Counted from the stretch's first letter, positions 9,837-22,654 are shown. The stretch: DNA of 64,000 nucleotides from Ceratopteris richardii (GCA_020310875.1 CM035423.1:124224164-124288163); one strand, 5' to 3'. The notes: generated by a model not told the origin, from the sequence alone. Made by a program: numbers and translations.

Positions 9837-12547
9837 TTTAGGGTTTTGATATGAGAGTTCATTCACGCTCTCAGATTCCGTGGTTCCCAGACTTCCAGGT
9901 TTACAACATATGATTTAAGGGCATCTTCTAATATTTGACATTTGACATACACACTCAATCTAGATGAGTAGAGATTTGAGAATTAGACAATTCTATTACA
10001 TGTTTATTCATCAATGTGGAGTATGAAGTTGATGATCAGTTAGCAGCTGAATACTTTTGGAAGAGTATGAAAATACTTTACAGAAGTATTATTTGAAGAC
10101 CAAGACTTGATGAAGAGAAGGCTATTTCAAATTCAAGGAAAAACAATGGTTTGGAGAAGATGAAGGAACCAGATCAACATCAAATCACAGGTATCAGTTT
10201 CTACTATCAGATTGTCATTTGCAAGTCATATCTTAGAAGAGCAGTTATGAAGAGATTTGAAGGATTCAAGGAATGCTTTTATATACTTTCACTATTTGAA
10301 AGTTAAAGGCTACATCAAAACAGGTTTCTAGAGAGTTTTGATAATCTCTTTCATGGCAAGAAAGCTCATCTAAGAAGACAAATGTGGAGAGCATCAATTT
10401 TGTTTTCAGCCAATTTTGTCTTGTAAGTTGGTTGGATATCCAGGTACAAAATTTGATCTGGGTACACTAGAAAGGTAATTCAAACAAAAGGTTGGTGAAT
10501 TCAGTCATATCAGTCATTTGAAGCATAATTTTGATTCAGATATATGAGAAGATGGTAAAACATGATTCTATATTCACTTCCATTTGTATACCATGTCTGC
10601 TTTGTCTCTTACTCTTAGCACTAGAGGAAGAGAAAACTTCATTTGAAGAAGTCAAGTGTGCTTGCTACTTCAAGATGAAGAGAACAAAAGGTATGGAAGA
10701 GAAGTTTCAAGATATCATGATCAGGTGGAAGCAAAATGTAGAAAAAGAAGGTACAACAATTCCAAAGGGAAAGTAATACTTCCTTTTCTCATATATTTTC
10801 CATATACTTTTCCTATTTTATCCTCTACATCCAAAGACAAGTCTACGAGAACATCTTGTGAGAAGATAGGTTAAAGAAGAGATAGTTTCTTGTTTTGCAT
10901 TATACTTGGTCATGATTTAGTAAATTTGACAAAGAATTGCATTGAGAGAAAGAAAGCAACAAATTTTCAAGACAACTTGTATATTTTGACTCATATGTAT
11001 GAGTTATATATAAGCTAAATATTTTGAGCAGGCAGCTATATGTTCCCTCAAAGAATTCTTGGAGTGTCAATACAAAGCTACTTGGGACTTGGAGTGAGGT
11101 TTTATGTTTGGAAAAGTTACCTCATACTCAGTATTTTCAGAAAACTTTAGAAAATTCATATTTTTTATGTACTAGTCAGTTGAAGAATCTACTTTCTATG
11201 ATTGTCTTGATTTTTGGATACATGCTTGTATTCGAAAAGGTGTTCCATCATACTCATATGATCTTGATAGATCTTGTATGATCTTGTATGATCTTGGATG
11301 ATCTTGAATGATCATGAAGATCTTGAGTATTTATGAGTCAAATATCTATCCTTTGTTTGTGAAGGTTCTTTAGCATTGGAAGAAGTAAATCAAAGATTCA
11401 CGTTCTACCAGATTTGTGTTGCAGAGGAATAGAAGAAGATACTTGTTATGTTGCAGAAGGTTATGAATCCTAAAATTCTTTCAGTAAGGCTTTTTATGAT
11501 AGATCAGCTAATCTTATTCTATAATTTGGGAAGCTGAGGAATGACAGGGAAAGCTATTGGCATGTGTAGAGTGCTAATAAAAAGGGTTCAGAGATTTTGT
11601 TTCAGATACAAGTATTGATTACTGAAGATCATATTTATTGGAAGAAGGAAGACGTTCCAAATTTCATAAAGTCTGATATAATTTGAAGAACTCTGGATAC
11701 TAGTGTTAAATCATCTAGGGGGGTGATGAAACATGAAGACTTATTTTTACCCATATGTGAAAGAATGCAGATTCATACTTAAAGGTATTCCTATATTTCC
11801 TTTGTCAGTTTCTTTTTATGTTCCAACTTTGAAAGAAGAAGGAAGAAGGAGAATGTTTGGAGAAAGTTCCTATTAGGATGTTCCTGTTCAGGAGAAGGTT
11901 CCAGAATTCTATTGAAGAGAAGCTTGATATTTCAGAGAGGTATGTTTTAGAAGTGCACACATTTATGCTTATACCAAGTTCTGAAGGAAAAGAGGTATGA
12001 AGGATTTACAGATTAAGCAAGGATGAAGACATGATGACATCATAGATATGATATTTTGATGAGACTCATGAGTTGAGTTGACTTGACTTGACTTGAGTAC
12101 AGTCAGAGATGAACCAGCAGTGTTCATAATACACTAAGTTGTGAGTTTTCAGTCACAAGTCCCAGGATTCAGTTCTTGATTTTGTTTAGTGTATTTACAT
12201 GACGCAGCAGAAGTACATTGAGAAACCTTTTGTAAGGTAAATGCAAATATGTGGATCCTAGTGTATGTTTTCATGTTTGAGAAGACGGGAGATAGCAGGT
12301 TCAGATTCAGTACATGCTACATTTGTTGTCAAGCAAATGATTGCTTGATGAGTACACTATTGGATATCTAGTTTGCATATGTTCTCAAGTATTATGGTTC
12401 ATATTCAGCAAGTTCAGGTATTTTGAAGGAAAGTCAAATTCAGTTTTGAAGAAGACTTTTGAAGAAAAGATTTGAAGGTCAATTGGGGAGTACAAGTTTG
12501 AAGATTATGAAGTTTGCAGATCAAGTCTAGTTTGTACCATTGTGATT
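9837..12547 (+). other. TE2 internal region, non-coding
   Basis: About 2.7 kb between primer site and polypurine tract with no gag, protease, integrase, reverse transcriptase or RNase H motif on either strand. The longest frames (about 80 codons, for example 10531-10776) do not resemble known proteins. This fits a large retrotransposon derivative that relies on proteins from another element. Confidence 0.75.
11256..11326 (+). repeat. Short tandem repeat, unit about 10-11 bp (ATGATCTTGT)
   Basis: Five to six imperfect copies of GATCTTGNATGATC-type sequence in the TE2 internal region. No function is apparent. Confidence 0.7.
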
Positions 12548-12558
12548 GCAGGGGGGAT
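12548..12558 (+). promoter_or_regulatory. TE2 polypurine tract
   Basis: GCAGGGGGGAT directly precedes TGTTGGAAAAC, the start of the 3' LTR. The same LTR start at 2894 is preceded by microsatellite instead, which confirms which copy is the 3' one. Confidence 0.85.
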
Positions 12559-14547
12559 TGTTGGAAAACTTTGATTCAATGTCCCAATTGGTCAAGATTT
12601 ATTCCAGTTTATAGCATATGTACAGTTGGATCCTAGTCCCTCTACAAGAAAATGGTGCGAGCACCTTGGATAGCGCAGCATCCTCCAATCTCAGCTAGCT
12701 GAGTTTAAAACTCATCGCCGACAGCGCGAAAAATGCGAAGAAGTTTTTTTAGCTTTTGGGAAATCAAAAAAAATGGATGGCGACATTATCTTTGATGACG
12801 GAGCTTGCTTTATTGGAGAATACGATCGCTAGTGCTTTATTAGAGTGAGCTTTTGGAGGAGCTTTTCAAGGGACAACCAAATACTATATAAGAAGATCAT
12901 TAGCTCATTGTCTTGTATCCTACACCTTTTGCAACACAAGCTTTGGAGCTTGGTCCCTCATTAGAGGTGATGCTTCTAGCACATGGGGCAGCCATGTTGC
13001 TATCTTGGAGCATGTTGAGGAGTGGCTATGGAGTTCTTCTTGAAGAGTGCTCACACTCTTGCTTTTGGAGAGGCTATTAGCAGCTTGGTGTGTGGATCGA
13101 CATTCACATGATGTATTTGAAGATTGTCTTCTACATGAAGATTTCGGGTCACTTCAAAGACATTGGATGGTGGTTAACATAATATTTGCATCTTATGTTA
13201 AGAATTCAGGTACCTATTCTCTTTATGCACACAGGTACTACTTGGAGCTTATGGAGGTAGTGGCATCCATATGAGGAGGAGTCCTATACGGCATAGGTAC
13301 AAGAGAATCAGTTGGATCCTAGTCCCTCTACAAGAAAACGGTGAGATCACCTTGGATAGCGCAGCATCCTCCAATCTCAGCTAGCTGAGTTTAAAACTCA
13401 TCACCGACAGTGCGAAAAATGCGAAGAAGTTTTTTTAGCTTTTGGGAAATAAAAAAAAAACGGATGGCGACGTGATCTTCGATGACGGAGCTTGCTTTAT
13501 TGGAGAATACGATCGCTAGTTCTTTATTAGAGTGAGCTTTTGGAGGAGCTTTTCAAGGGACAACCAAATACTATATAAGAAGATCATTAGCTCATTGCCT
13601 TGTATCCTACACCTTTTGCAACACAAGCTTTGGAGCTTGGTCCCTCATTAGAGGTGATGCTTCTAGCACATGGGGTAGCCATGTTGCTATCTTGGAGCAT
13701 GTTGAGGAGCGGCTATGGACTTCTTCTTGAAGAGTGCTCACACTCTTGCTTTTGGAGAGGCTATTAGCAGCTTGGTGTGTGGATCGACCATTCACATGAT
13801 GTATTTGAAGATTGTCTTCTACATGAAGATTTTGGGTCACTTCAAAGACATTGGATGGTTGTTAACATAAGATTTTCATCTTATGTTAAGAATTCAGGTA
13901 CATATTCTCTTTATGCACACAAGTACTACTTGGAGCTTGTAGAGGAGGTACTGGGGTATCCGTTTTTAACAAAAGTAGAGAATGAAGATTAAACACGTCC
14001 AGTACATCACCTACTCAAGGGGGGTTCTCTTTAGGGAAGTATACCCTTTAACATTTCTGTGAGCGGGTAGATAACACGGATTGCACAGAGTGGTAAAATA
14101 CTTTGGGAACTATGGACAACCAATGACCAAGGAAGACCATACACTTCTTGATTTGAATCAGACTATTACAGGGTTGGGCAGAGTGATGCTCAAAAGTGCA
14201 AGCTTAGGGCTGACAAGCCACCCTAAAAGTATTAACTCCAATACAACAGATCAGCATAAGGGGCCACTGATATGCAGGCTAACTCAGAACAATACAAATG
14301 GTAGAATTTCTCAAGAGAATAGAGATTAATCAACACACTGACTCACAGAAAAGAAAATAAATCCAAGCTACTCTCTTACACTATAGTGCTCATAGCCCTC
14401 CACTGAGAAGCCTACCCTCTGTATCCACACTACAGAGTAGCTCCGACAATAGGCTTGAAACCACCAAGTGCAAGAGAGAACTTATGCGCGTATACACGTG
14501 TCAATGTAACTCCAAAAAATGTACCCCAAATGAGCACAAATCCATTG

Positions 14548-14555
14548 TTTTTATA
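14548..14555 (-). promoter_or_regulatory. Candidate TATA box of the TE4 LTR
   Basis: TATAAAAA on the minus strand, downstream of the minisatellite in element sense. The right LTR has the same site at about 23265-23272. Position and sequence fit an LTR core promoter. The start site of transcription is not visible. Confidence 0.5.
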
Positions 14556-15103
14556 GGCCTCAATAGGTCAAGAGGGTCTTGCTTCACGTCCATTGATCAC
14601 GCGCCGGTTGATCATCCAAAATTGAAGGGGTAGGTCAATGATTCCTTTAATTGGAATTGGATCCACAAAAATAGGTAGTCGCTCGTGGATGGTTGGTGGC
14701 AATTCCCACTTTTAACAATTACCTTTTAGCTTTTCACGTGCCATCTGAGATTCTCATTTTGTGTTGTTTTGTTACTTCGTCATTGACTTAATTCCGGGAA
14801 ATTCAATTTGACCAGCTTCACTATTTTCTCCTGATGTGCTTCTGCATTTAGGCGAGTAAGGTGAGCTGACCCATTTCTTCTGCATTTCTTGGCCTTAACC
14901 TTACAGCTACTCGTACTCTACCATTCATAGCTAGACTAGCTATGGCACCTGCAGCTACCCTTCGAATCGTCTCATCTTCAGAATCTCTAAGAAGCAATAA
15001 CATATGATGCAAACCTCCAGCTTCACCATATTTCCTTTTCTTTGCCTCAAAGCCCCCAATAATGTCACAATAATGCGGGCACTACTGGCACTTCTGCAAC
15101 CCG

Positions 15104-15510
15104 TGTGCGTGTGTGAGGGTGTGTGTGGAAGTGTGTGTGTGTGAGTGCATGTGTGTGTATATGGGTGTGTGTGTGAGCCGGTGTGTGTGTGGGTTTGAGG
15201 GTGTGTGTGGAAGTGTGTGTGTGTGTGAGTATGTGTGAGTGTGTGCGTGTTTGAGGGTATGTGTGGAAGTGTGTGTGTGTGAGTATGTGTGAGTGTGTGT
15301 GTGCATGAGTATGTGTGTGGGAGTGTATGTGGGTGTGTGTATAAGCCGGTGTTGTGTGTGTGTTTGAGGGTGTGTGTGGAAGTGTGTGTGGGTATGTGAG
15401 TGTGTGTGTGTATGTGAGTGTGTGTATGTTGTATGTGAGTATGTGTGTGTGAGTGAGTATGTGTGTGAACGCATGTGCATGTATGTGTCATGTGTGCATG
15501 AGGGAGAGGT
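15104..15510. repeat. GT-rich microsatellite in TE4 left LTR
   Basis: Runs of GTGTGTGTGAG and GTGTGTGGAAG type, repeated in the right LTR at about 23820-24210. Frames through it are repeat artefacts. Confidence 0.93.
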
Positions 15511-15529
15511 AGAGAGTGAGGGGGAATGC

Positions 15530-15824
15530 GTGGGAGTGAGCGGGGGTGGGGGGTGCGGGGGGCAGCGGGCTATGAGGGGCGGGGGGTGGCGGGTGGGACT
15601 AAGTGGGGTGGCGGGGAGCAGCGGGGTGAGGAGGCGGGGGGTGGCGGGGAGCAGCGGGGTGAGTGGGCAGGCTACTGCGGGGAGCAGCGGGGTGAGGGGG
15701 CGGGCTACTGCGGGGAGCAGCGGGGTGAGGAGGCGGGGGGTGGCGAGGAGCAGCGGGGTGAGGGGGCGGGCTACTGCGGGGAGGGTGCGCTGGGGATGGC
15801 GGGGTGGGGCAGCGGGATTGGCGG

Positions 15825-15898
<74 letters not shown>

Positions 15899-15931
15899 GA
15901 GAGAGGGAGGGGGGGTTCACGCGGGGCAGCG

Positions 15932-15974
<43 letters not shown>

Positions 15975-16860
15975 CGTGGGTCTGCGGGCTGAGGGAGGGG
16001 GGGTCTGCGGGCTGAGGGAGGGGGTGGAGGGATGCGGGGGTGGGGGTGGGGGTGGAGGGATGCGGGGTTGGGGGTGGAGGGATGCGGGGGTGGGGGTGGA
16101 GGGATGCGGGGGTGAGGGTGGAGGGATGCGGGAGTGAGGGGGGGAGAGAGGGGGCGTGGGTCTGCGGGCTGAGGGAGGGGGTGGAGGGATGCGGGGGTGG
16201 GGGTGGAGGGATGCGGGGTTGGGGGTGGAGGGTTGCGAGGGTGGGGGTGGAGGGATGCGGGGTTGGGGGTGGAGGGATGCGGGGGTGAGGGTGGAGGGAT
16301 GCGAGGGTGGGGGTGGAGGGATGCGGGGGTGGGGGTGGAGGGATGCGGGGTGAGGGTGGAGGGATGCGGGAGTGAGGGGGGGAGAGAGGGGGCGTGGGTC
16401 TGCGGGCTGAGGGAGGGAGGGTCTGCGGGCTGAGGGAGGGGGTGGAGGGATGCGGGGGTGGGGGTGGAGGGATGCGGGGTTGGGGGTGGAGGGGTGCGAG
16501 GGTGGGGGTGGAGGGATGCGGGGTTGGGGGTGGAGGGATGCGGGGGTGAGGGTGGAGGGATGCGAGGGTGGGGGTGGAGGGATGCGGGGGTGGGGGTGGA
16601 GGGATGCGGGGGTGAGGGTGGAGGGATGCGGGAGTGAGGGGGGGAGAGAGGGGGCGTGGGTCTGTAGGCTGAGGGAGGGAGGGTCTGCGGGCTGAGGGAG
16701 GGGGTGGAGGGATGCGGGGGTGGGGGTGGAGGGATTCGAGGGTGGGGGTGGAGGGATGGGGTGGAGGGATGCGGGAGTGGGGGTGGAGGGATGCGGGGGT
16801 GGAGCTAAATGGAGGGGGCGGGGGTGGAGATAAGTGGAGGGGGCGGGGGTGGAGATAAAT
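15530..16860. repeat. G-rich minisatellite with GA tracts in TE4 left LTR
   Basis: On the plus strand there are many copies of a roughly 21-bp unit (GTGGAGGGATGCGGGGGTGGG) with variants, grouped into larger blocks separated by GGCGTGGGTCTGCGGGCTGA-type spacers. The first part (15530-15830) has a GGGGAGCAGCGGGGTGAG-type unit. Two GA runs follow near 15830-15895 and 15935-15970. G-runs of four to six bases with short gaps make G-quadruplex formation likely on this strand. In element sense the strand is C-rich. Confidence 0.93.
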
Positions 16861-17132
16861 GGAAGGGAGAGAGAGATAAAACTAATCAGCTGAAATGAAA
16901 GCAAAAAGCAACAATCTGCCCGGAATACTGAAAGCATCAACTGCCCAGACACAAATATGTCCAAGAAATGGAACGGACACTCTCTGAAGCTATAGCCCAA
17001 GGCATCTGAGAACTCTCCTCTCAATCTCTTTCTCTTCTATCTTCTCCGGATTTCATGCTCAGAGTGCCCGTGGGTTCTGCCCCCTGCTCACATGCCACAA
17101 AGAGAGAAAGGGAAAAGAGAAGGGGTACTACA

Positions 17133-17145
17133 GACCCCCACATCA
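17133..17145 (-). promoter_or_regulatory. TE4 polypurine tract
   Basis: On the minus strand GATGTGGGGGTC lies just before the left LTR (TGTAGTACC), the expected site for plus-strand priming in this orientation. Confidence 0.7.
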
Positions 17146-17269
17146 AGCTTTTGCACCGTCCCTGGTGCAATTTCTCCCTTATTTTACTCGTTTCAATGAG
17201 ATCTAGTTATTTTGCAATCACTGAAAAGAAACATGGTATGTACAAGGGGCGGAATGCTTCCATTTTGAC

Positions 17270-20200
17270 CTAGTTCAGATACTTCTTCACCCTGGAGATG
17301 TTAACCAGGGGAATCCTCTTACCCTGCAAATCCTCCAGATGTACTGCTCCATGAGGTAATACCTTTATCACCGTGAAAGGTCCTATCCATTTGGGTGCCA
17401 GTTTGGTTGGAATTGCTGGGACCTGATGCACTAAAACCATGGATCCTTCCTGTACTTCATTAGACCTTAGATACCTGTCATGCAGTCTTTTGCGCTCTTC
17501 TTGTGTTACCTGAAGTTTTTGCATTGCTCCTTCTCTGTATTCTTCTAATGCCACCAATCTCTGAATGGGGGGTTCAATTCCAATGGTTTTGATTTCTATT
17601 TCCTTTTTGATAATGAACTCAAATGGTGCCAATGCCTCTTTCCCATATACTAACCGAAATGGAGTCTCGCCTGTAGTTACCCTTTTCGTGGTTCTGAAAG
17701 CCCAGATTGCACCGATCAGTGCTAGTGGCCAGGAGCTTTGATGATCGAAAGATAATTTGCGAAGCAATCCAATCAAAATCTTATTGGAGCTTTCTGCTAG
17801 GCCATTTGCCCTTGGGTAGTAGGCACAAGATTTTTTATGGAAGATTTTGTACCTGTCAAATATAAACTGGAGTAATTGATTTACAAAATGTGTGCCCCTA
17901 TCACTAGTTATTTCTAGTGGGCAACCAAATCTTGAGAAAATACGTTTATACACAAATTTAGCTACTGTTAAAGCCGTGCAGTCCACAGTAGCCTTAGCCT
18001 CTATCCATTTAGTGGCATAGCATGTGGCCATCAGAATATACTTTTTTCCTCTTGGTTGCCCAGTTGGGCTAATTGGCCCTATGAAATCAAGACCCCATCG
18101 TTCAAATGGGAGCCATCCGGTAGATATGACTAATGGTTGGAAATTCAATCTGGTTGGCGCGGGAGCACACCTCTGGCAGATGTGGCATTCTTTTGCGAAC
18201 TTGATGGCATCCTTGAAAATATGAGGCCACCATAAACCTTTGTGGATGATTCTATGAGCCAATTCTTCCCCCCTTAGATGTCCTTCACTGTGTGCAGCCT
18301 CTAGTAGAAGATTTACCTCCTCTGGATAGACACACTTTCTCAGTATATTATCCTGACAGTATTTATATAAATTTCCATTTATAAGAGAATATGCTTTGGT
18401 TTTCAAGAGCAATCTTCTCTTTTCTACAGATGTCAAGTGTTCTGGGATCTTTCCATTAGTAAGAACATGGAGAATTTCATCATACCAACCAGTCCGTTTT
18501 GCTAGAAAAAGATTGCTATCCACCAATTCATCATTAATACCTGTTGCCTTTTCGCTCATTGCCGTCCTGGACACTTGATCTGCCATGTAGTGCTCTTTTC
18601 TTGGCTTAATATGAATATCAAAATTAAATTCTTGAAATAGGAGTAACCATCTCCAGATCCTTCCAGCTACTCTAGGCTTGGTTATCAAATACTTCAAGGG
18701 CTGATGATCCGAAATAACAATGAAATGTACGCCAAGGAGATAATGTCGAAACTTCTGAAGAGCAAATACGATAGCCAAACCTTCTCTTTCCGTTGTACTG
18801 TAATTTCTTTCAGCTTGGTTGAGTAGTCTGCTTGCATAAGAGATAGGTCTATCCACTTTGTGAGATGATGGTTGAGCTAGAACTGCACCAACAGCATGAA
18901 GACTAGCATCTGTATGCACATGAAATTCCAATGACCAATTAGGAACACTTAAAAGTGGAGCAGTACATAGCCTCAACTTTAGTTCACAAAATGCGTTGTC
19001 AGCTTCAGCACTCCATGAGAAAGGGATCTTTTTACTGGTAAGCCTTGACAATGGCTTAGCAATTTCTGAATACATCCTAATGAATCTTCTGTGATACCCT
19101 GCATGGCCCAAGAAACTTTGCACTTCCTTTGGGCTTTATGGAATTGGCATGGAAAGAATAGTTGTAACCTTCGCGGGGTCAACAGTTATGCCTTCAGCAG
19201 ATACTATGTGACCAAGAAGAGTACCCTTAGTGACCAAAAAGTGACATTTATCAGGATTCAATTTCAAACCTGTTTTGAGACATTGCTCAAAAATTTCTTT
19301 TAGATTTTCCAAATGATCATGGAAATCTTGAACTGCCGCCCTTTTATCTGTACCTGAGAATACTGAAAAGTCATCCATAAATATGCGGAGAAAGGTTGTT
19401 AACCATTTGCCCAATATCAGATACATCGTTCTATTAAATGAAGCTGGCGCATTCTTCAAACCAAAAGCCATACGAGTATAGACATAAGTGCCCCAGGGAG
19501 TAACAAAGGCTGTTTTGTCCCTATCATCAGGGTGAATTACTATCTGGTTGTAGCCACTAAAACCATCCAAGAAACTATACAAAGTGTGACCAGCTACTTC
19601 CTCAAGCACTTGCTCTGTGAAGGGCTGAGGAAATCCATCTTGAATAGTCACTTTATTCAAAGCACGGAAATCAACACATACTCTTATTTTTCCACTATTT
19701 TTCTTGGGCACAATAACCATAGAGGAAAGCCACCTGGAATGTTCTACTGGAACAATTATACCCGCTTCTTCTAATTTTGTAATTTCTGCTTTTACTGCCT
19801 CTGCATACTTCGGATTGAGTCGATATGGTCTACTTCTTACAGGCGCGGCTCCCTCAACTAAGGGTATCCGATGTAACCCAAGCTCTTCTGGTATCCCTGT
19901 TAGATCTTTGTAGGACCATGCGAAGACACTTTTATAAGTAAAAAGCGAAGAAGTTACCTTCTGTAGCAAGAGAGGATAATGCCACAACCATGATGCCAAA
20001 TGGACCATTTGAGGGTTCTCTTCATTCCCCAAATTTACTTCTTGAACCAATGTTTCAGGACTGGTCTTACTTGAGAAATCATCTCCACTATATGCAGGAG
20101 TGGATTTTAAGTTATATTCTGCAACCTGTTCTTTCATCCATCCTTGAGGTATATCTGCAAAAGGAAGATCTTCTCTGCTCTTAGGTTCATAATCTTCCCT

Positions 20201-22579
20201 CTCTGATACTTTTATATTGGTTGCCTCCTCAAAGCTTGTATTTTCCTTCAATTGCTCATTCTCCAACACCTTGTGGTCTTCATTGCCCTTTTCTGTAATT
20301 TCCTTATCTGCAACTTCTTCCTCAATTTCGTTGATCTCCACTGTGCAACACTCTGCACTTCCCATCATCCAATTTAACAATGTATCATCTTCTTGGGGTA
20401 GAGAGGGCATTACCTGAGTATCCACAGTATATCCAGTGGTTTTTCCTGAATCAAATCCTTCTTCCAAATGTAGTTGCAGTTGGCTATTGGTGCTTGTTGA
20501 AATCCATAGTTTATTTTTCCCCCAATCTTGCAAAGCTTTTGCTTGTCTCAGCCAAGGTCTCCCCAGGAGCAAAGGATAGGAAGTCTCCTGTGGAAGTGCA
20601 ATAACAACAAAATCCAACACAAAGTGGCAACCCTGTACTATCATCCGTACCTTTTCAATGATGCCAAGAGGCGCAACCCGATGTTGATCTGCTAGTGTAA
20701 CTGTAAATGGTGCCATTTTGGTGGGGTTCAAATTTAGCTTCTTCATTGTAAAATCTGGCATCAAATTGATACCAGAGCCTCCATCTATGATCACACCTGT
20801 AAGAGCTTCATCCTTTATACAAACTGATAATCTTGAACTTTGGTAGTATGCTAAGGGTGCAGGGGGAAAATCAACCATGAATCCATCTATACTAGGTGAT
20901 TGGACTAAGTGAGCAGAGTGTATAATCTTCAGTAAGTCACTTCTTATTTTTGAATCCATCCTTATAAGTTCATATAGACTAACCTTGTGATGAATACCTT
21001 TCAAGATCTGTTCAATGTTTACCTCCTGAGTGTTTTCTTGCAGACTTGTTGGTTGGCCCTTTAGAGAAGTAGTCATCTTATTATAAGCTCCTTCAATTTG
21101 TGCTTGGTCCTTCCATCCAGACTCCTTTTCTTCCTCTTTATCCTGAAATCCTTGTTGTTCATCTCTCTGGGTTGCAGCTGCTTGTCTAGCTCTAGTCATC
21201 ATGGGCCTTGCAGAGGATGAAACAGCATAAGTCTGAGTGGTTTTTCCTTCTTCATGTGGAGAGACTGCAATCATATGAATTGGAGGAGGACGACCTCTTG
21301 GGCAATCTTTGGTATAATGATCCTTGGCCTCTGGACAATGTTGACAAGGAGGTGCATCTTCTGGGAGGGAACACCTATTTTGCATGTGGCCATATTCACC
21401 ACAACGATAGCACATCAAGGGTCTATTATATCTAGGCTTTGCAGGCCTATTCTCCTCTCTATTAGATGTATTTGAAGTACTAGCATAGTATGAATCCAAA
21501 GTTTGAGGGTTACCTCTCTGCTGTGTACCCTTGAGGTAATAACAATCTCTGGCTTCATGACCATCTTTTCCACAAAATTGACAGCTTACCTTAATAGGGC
21601 AATTAGCATTGGAATGTCCATTGTTGTTACAGATTGTACACCAAATTTGTCTCCTTATATCCTGAGTGGTCTTCAAATCTTCTAACTCTCGGCGAAGTTG
21701 AGCTACTTCATCATCAGTGCGACGCAGTGGTGGCAAGACCTTCTCTTCTTGTTGATTTTGTTGCATCTTCAATACTTCCAGTTCCCTCCTTAGTTGCTCA
21801 ATAGGATCCAGATCTGTAGCATACTTTTGTTGTGTATCCCCTTCAAAATGTTGCCTTGCTTCTTCAATGCGTGATGCCGCTGCAACAAAATCATTGAGGG
21901 TCGCATCCAATCTAAGAGATTCACGAAGCTTCTGTTGAGATGACCTAGGCAGAGCCTTTTCGATCCACTTTTTAACCAAAAAGTCACCTGGAGCATGTGG
22001 CAGATGTGCAACAAGTGCTTTAGTTCTAGTGTGAAGTTCATGAAAAGATTCACCTGATCTTAGCTTCAAATTCTCTAGCTGATCTAGAGCTCTTTCTGAG
22101 GAATCACTTGGTCGGAATGTCTGTGAGAATGCCGCCTTCAAAGCCTCCCATGTAGTGAAATGGCCATCTGCATATTGACTATACCATTTATCTGCAAGAC
22201 CCTCAAATGTGGATGGAAAAAGTGCCAGCATTGCATCCTCTCTATTTTGCAGACCTCTTCCACGGCATAAAGAGATGAATCTCCTCACATGATCATCAGC
22301 ATCCTCATAAGCTTGTCCCTTGAAGGTAGGGAATTTGATGTTTAATCTGGAGAGTAAATGAGAGAGATCCTCCATTTGTACTGGTGTTTCTTCGGACGTA
22401 TCTGAGGAGAAGTCTAGGGTTCTCCTATACCTCTCTTTTGACAATGGTGTCGTACCCAAATCAATAGATAAATTTAGGGAAGGCAGAGGGGAGGTAGACT
22501 CACTAGCCGTGGTTATTGCTAACTTGTTAAGGCTCCTCCGAACACGAAGAGACTCCTTATCTGCTCGTGTATGGGTCAT
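17270..22579 (-). pseudogene. TE4 gag-pol polyprotein, split by one stop codon
   Basis: One frame runs from ATG 22579 (first ATG after the primer site) to 17270, broken only by a TAA at 19136-19138. Before the stop come the retrotransposon gag domain, four Cys/His knuckles (about 21640-21300), an aspartic protease (IDGGSG, about 20780) and reverse transcriptase with FMDD (about 19375). After it the same frame gives RNase H (HTDASLHAVGAVLAQ), an integrase HHCC finger and the integrase core (GLDFIGP, TSDRGTHF, GLAESSNK). The C-terminus ends VNISRVKKYLN without a chromodomain. The stop lies at the RT-RNase H linker (MPIP-stop-SPKEVQSF). A single C-to-T change from CAA would explain it, but programmed readthrough cannot be excluded. 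Confidence 0.93.
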
Positions 22580-22633
22580 GTACCTACTTGCCAATGTAAT
22601 AGGGCAAAAAATACCTCTCACAGAAATGCAAAG

Positions 22634-22651
22634 GTCCCACCGGGCGTGCCA
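22634..22651 (-). promoter_or_regulatory. TE4 primer-binding site
   Basis: On the minus strand TGGCACGCCCGGTGGGAC begins three bases after the 5' LTR end. It differs from the initiator tRNA-Met site of the Copia elements here. The matching tRNA would end in CGTGCCA. I do not name it with certainty. Confidence 0.75.
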
Positions 22652-22654
22652 AAC

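Larger units (their letters stand above)
13938..17132 (-). repeat. TE4 LTR, left copy (3' LTR in element sense)
   Basis: About 3195 bp. In element sense it reads U3 from 17132 leftwards: a short unique part, a C-rich minisatellite (about 16850-15530), a CA-type run (about 15505-15100), then unique sequence with a TATA box (TATAAAAA, 14555-14548 on minus). A GA/CT run at about 15829-15970 divides the minisatellite. It is about 30 bp longer than its partner because the repeats differ in length. Confidence 0.93.

Noticed and set aside
14955..15491. A His/Thr-rich frame of 178 codons, with a similar frame at 23802-24209
   Set aside because: GT-repeat artefact inside the TE4 LTR.
15771..17024. 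A 417-codon Pro/Ser-rich frame on minus, repeated as a 464-codon frame at 24317-25711
   Set aside because: Both lie in TE4 LTRs and run through the C-rich minisatellite, whose unit lacks stops. The shared N-terminus only reflects LTR identity. Repeat-number differences change the protein freely.
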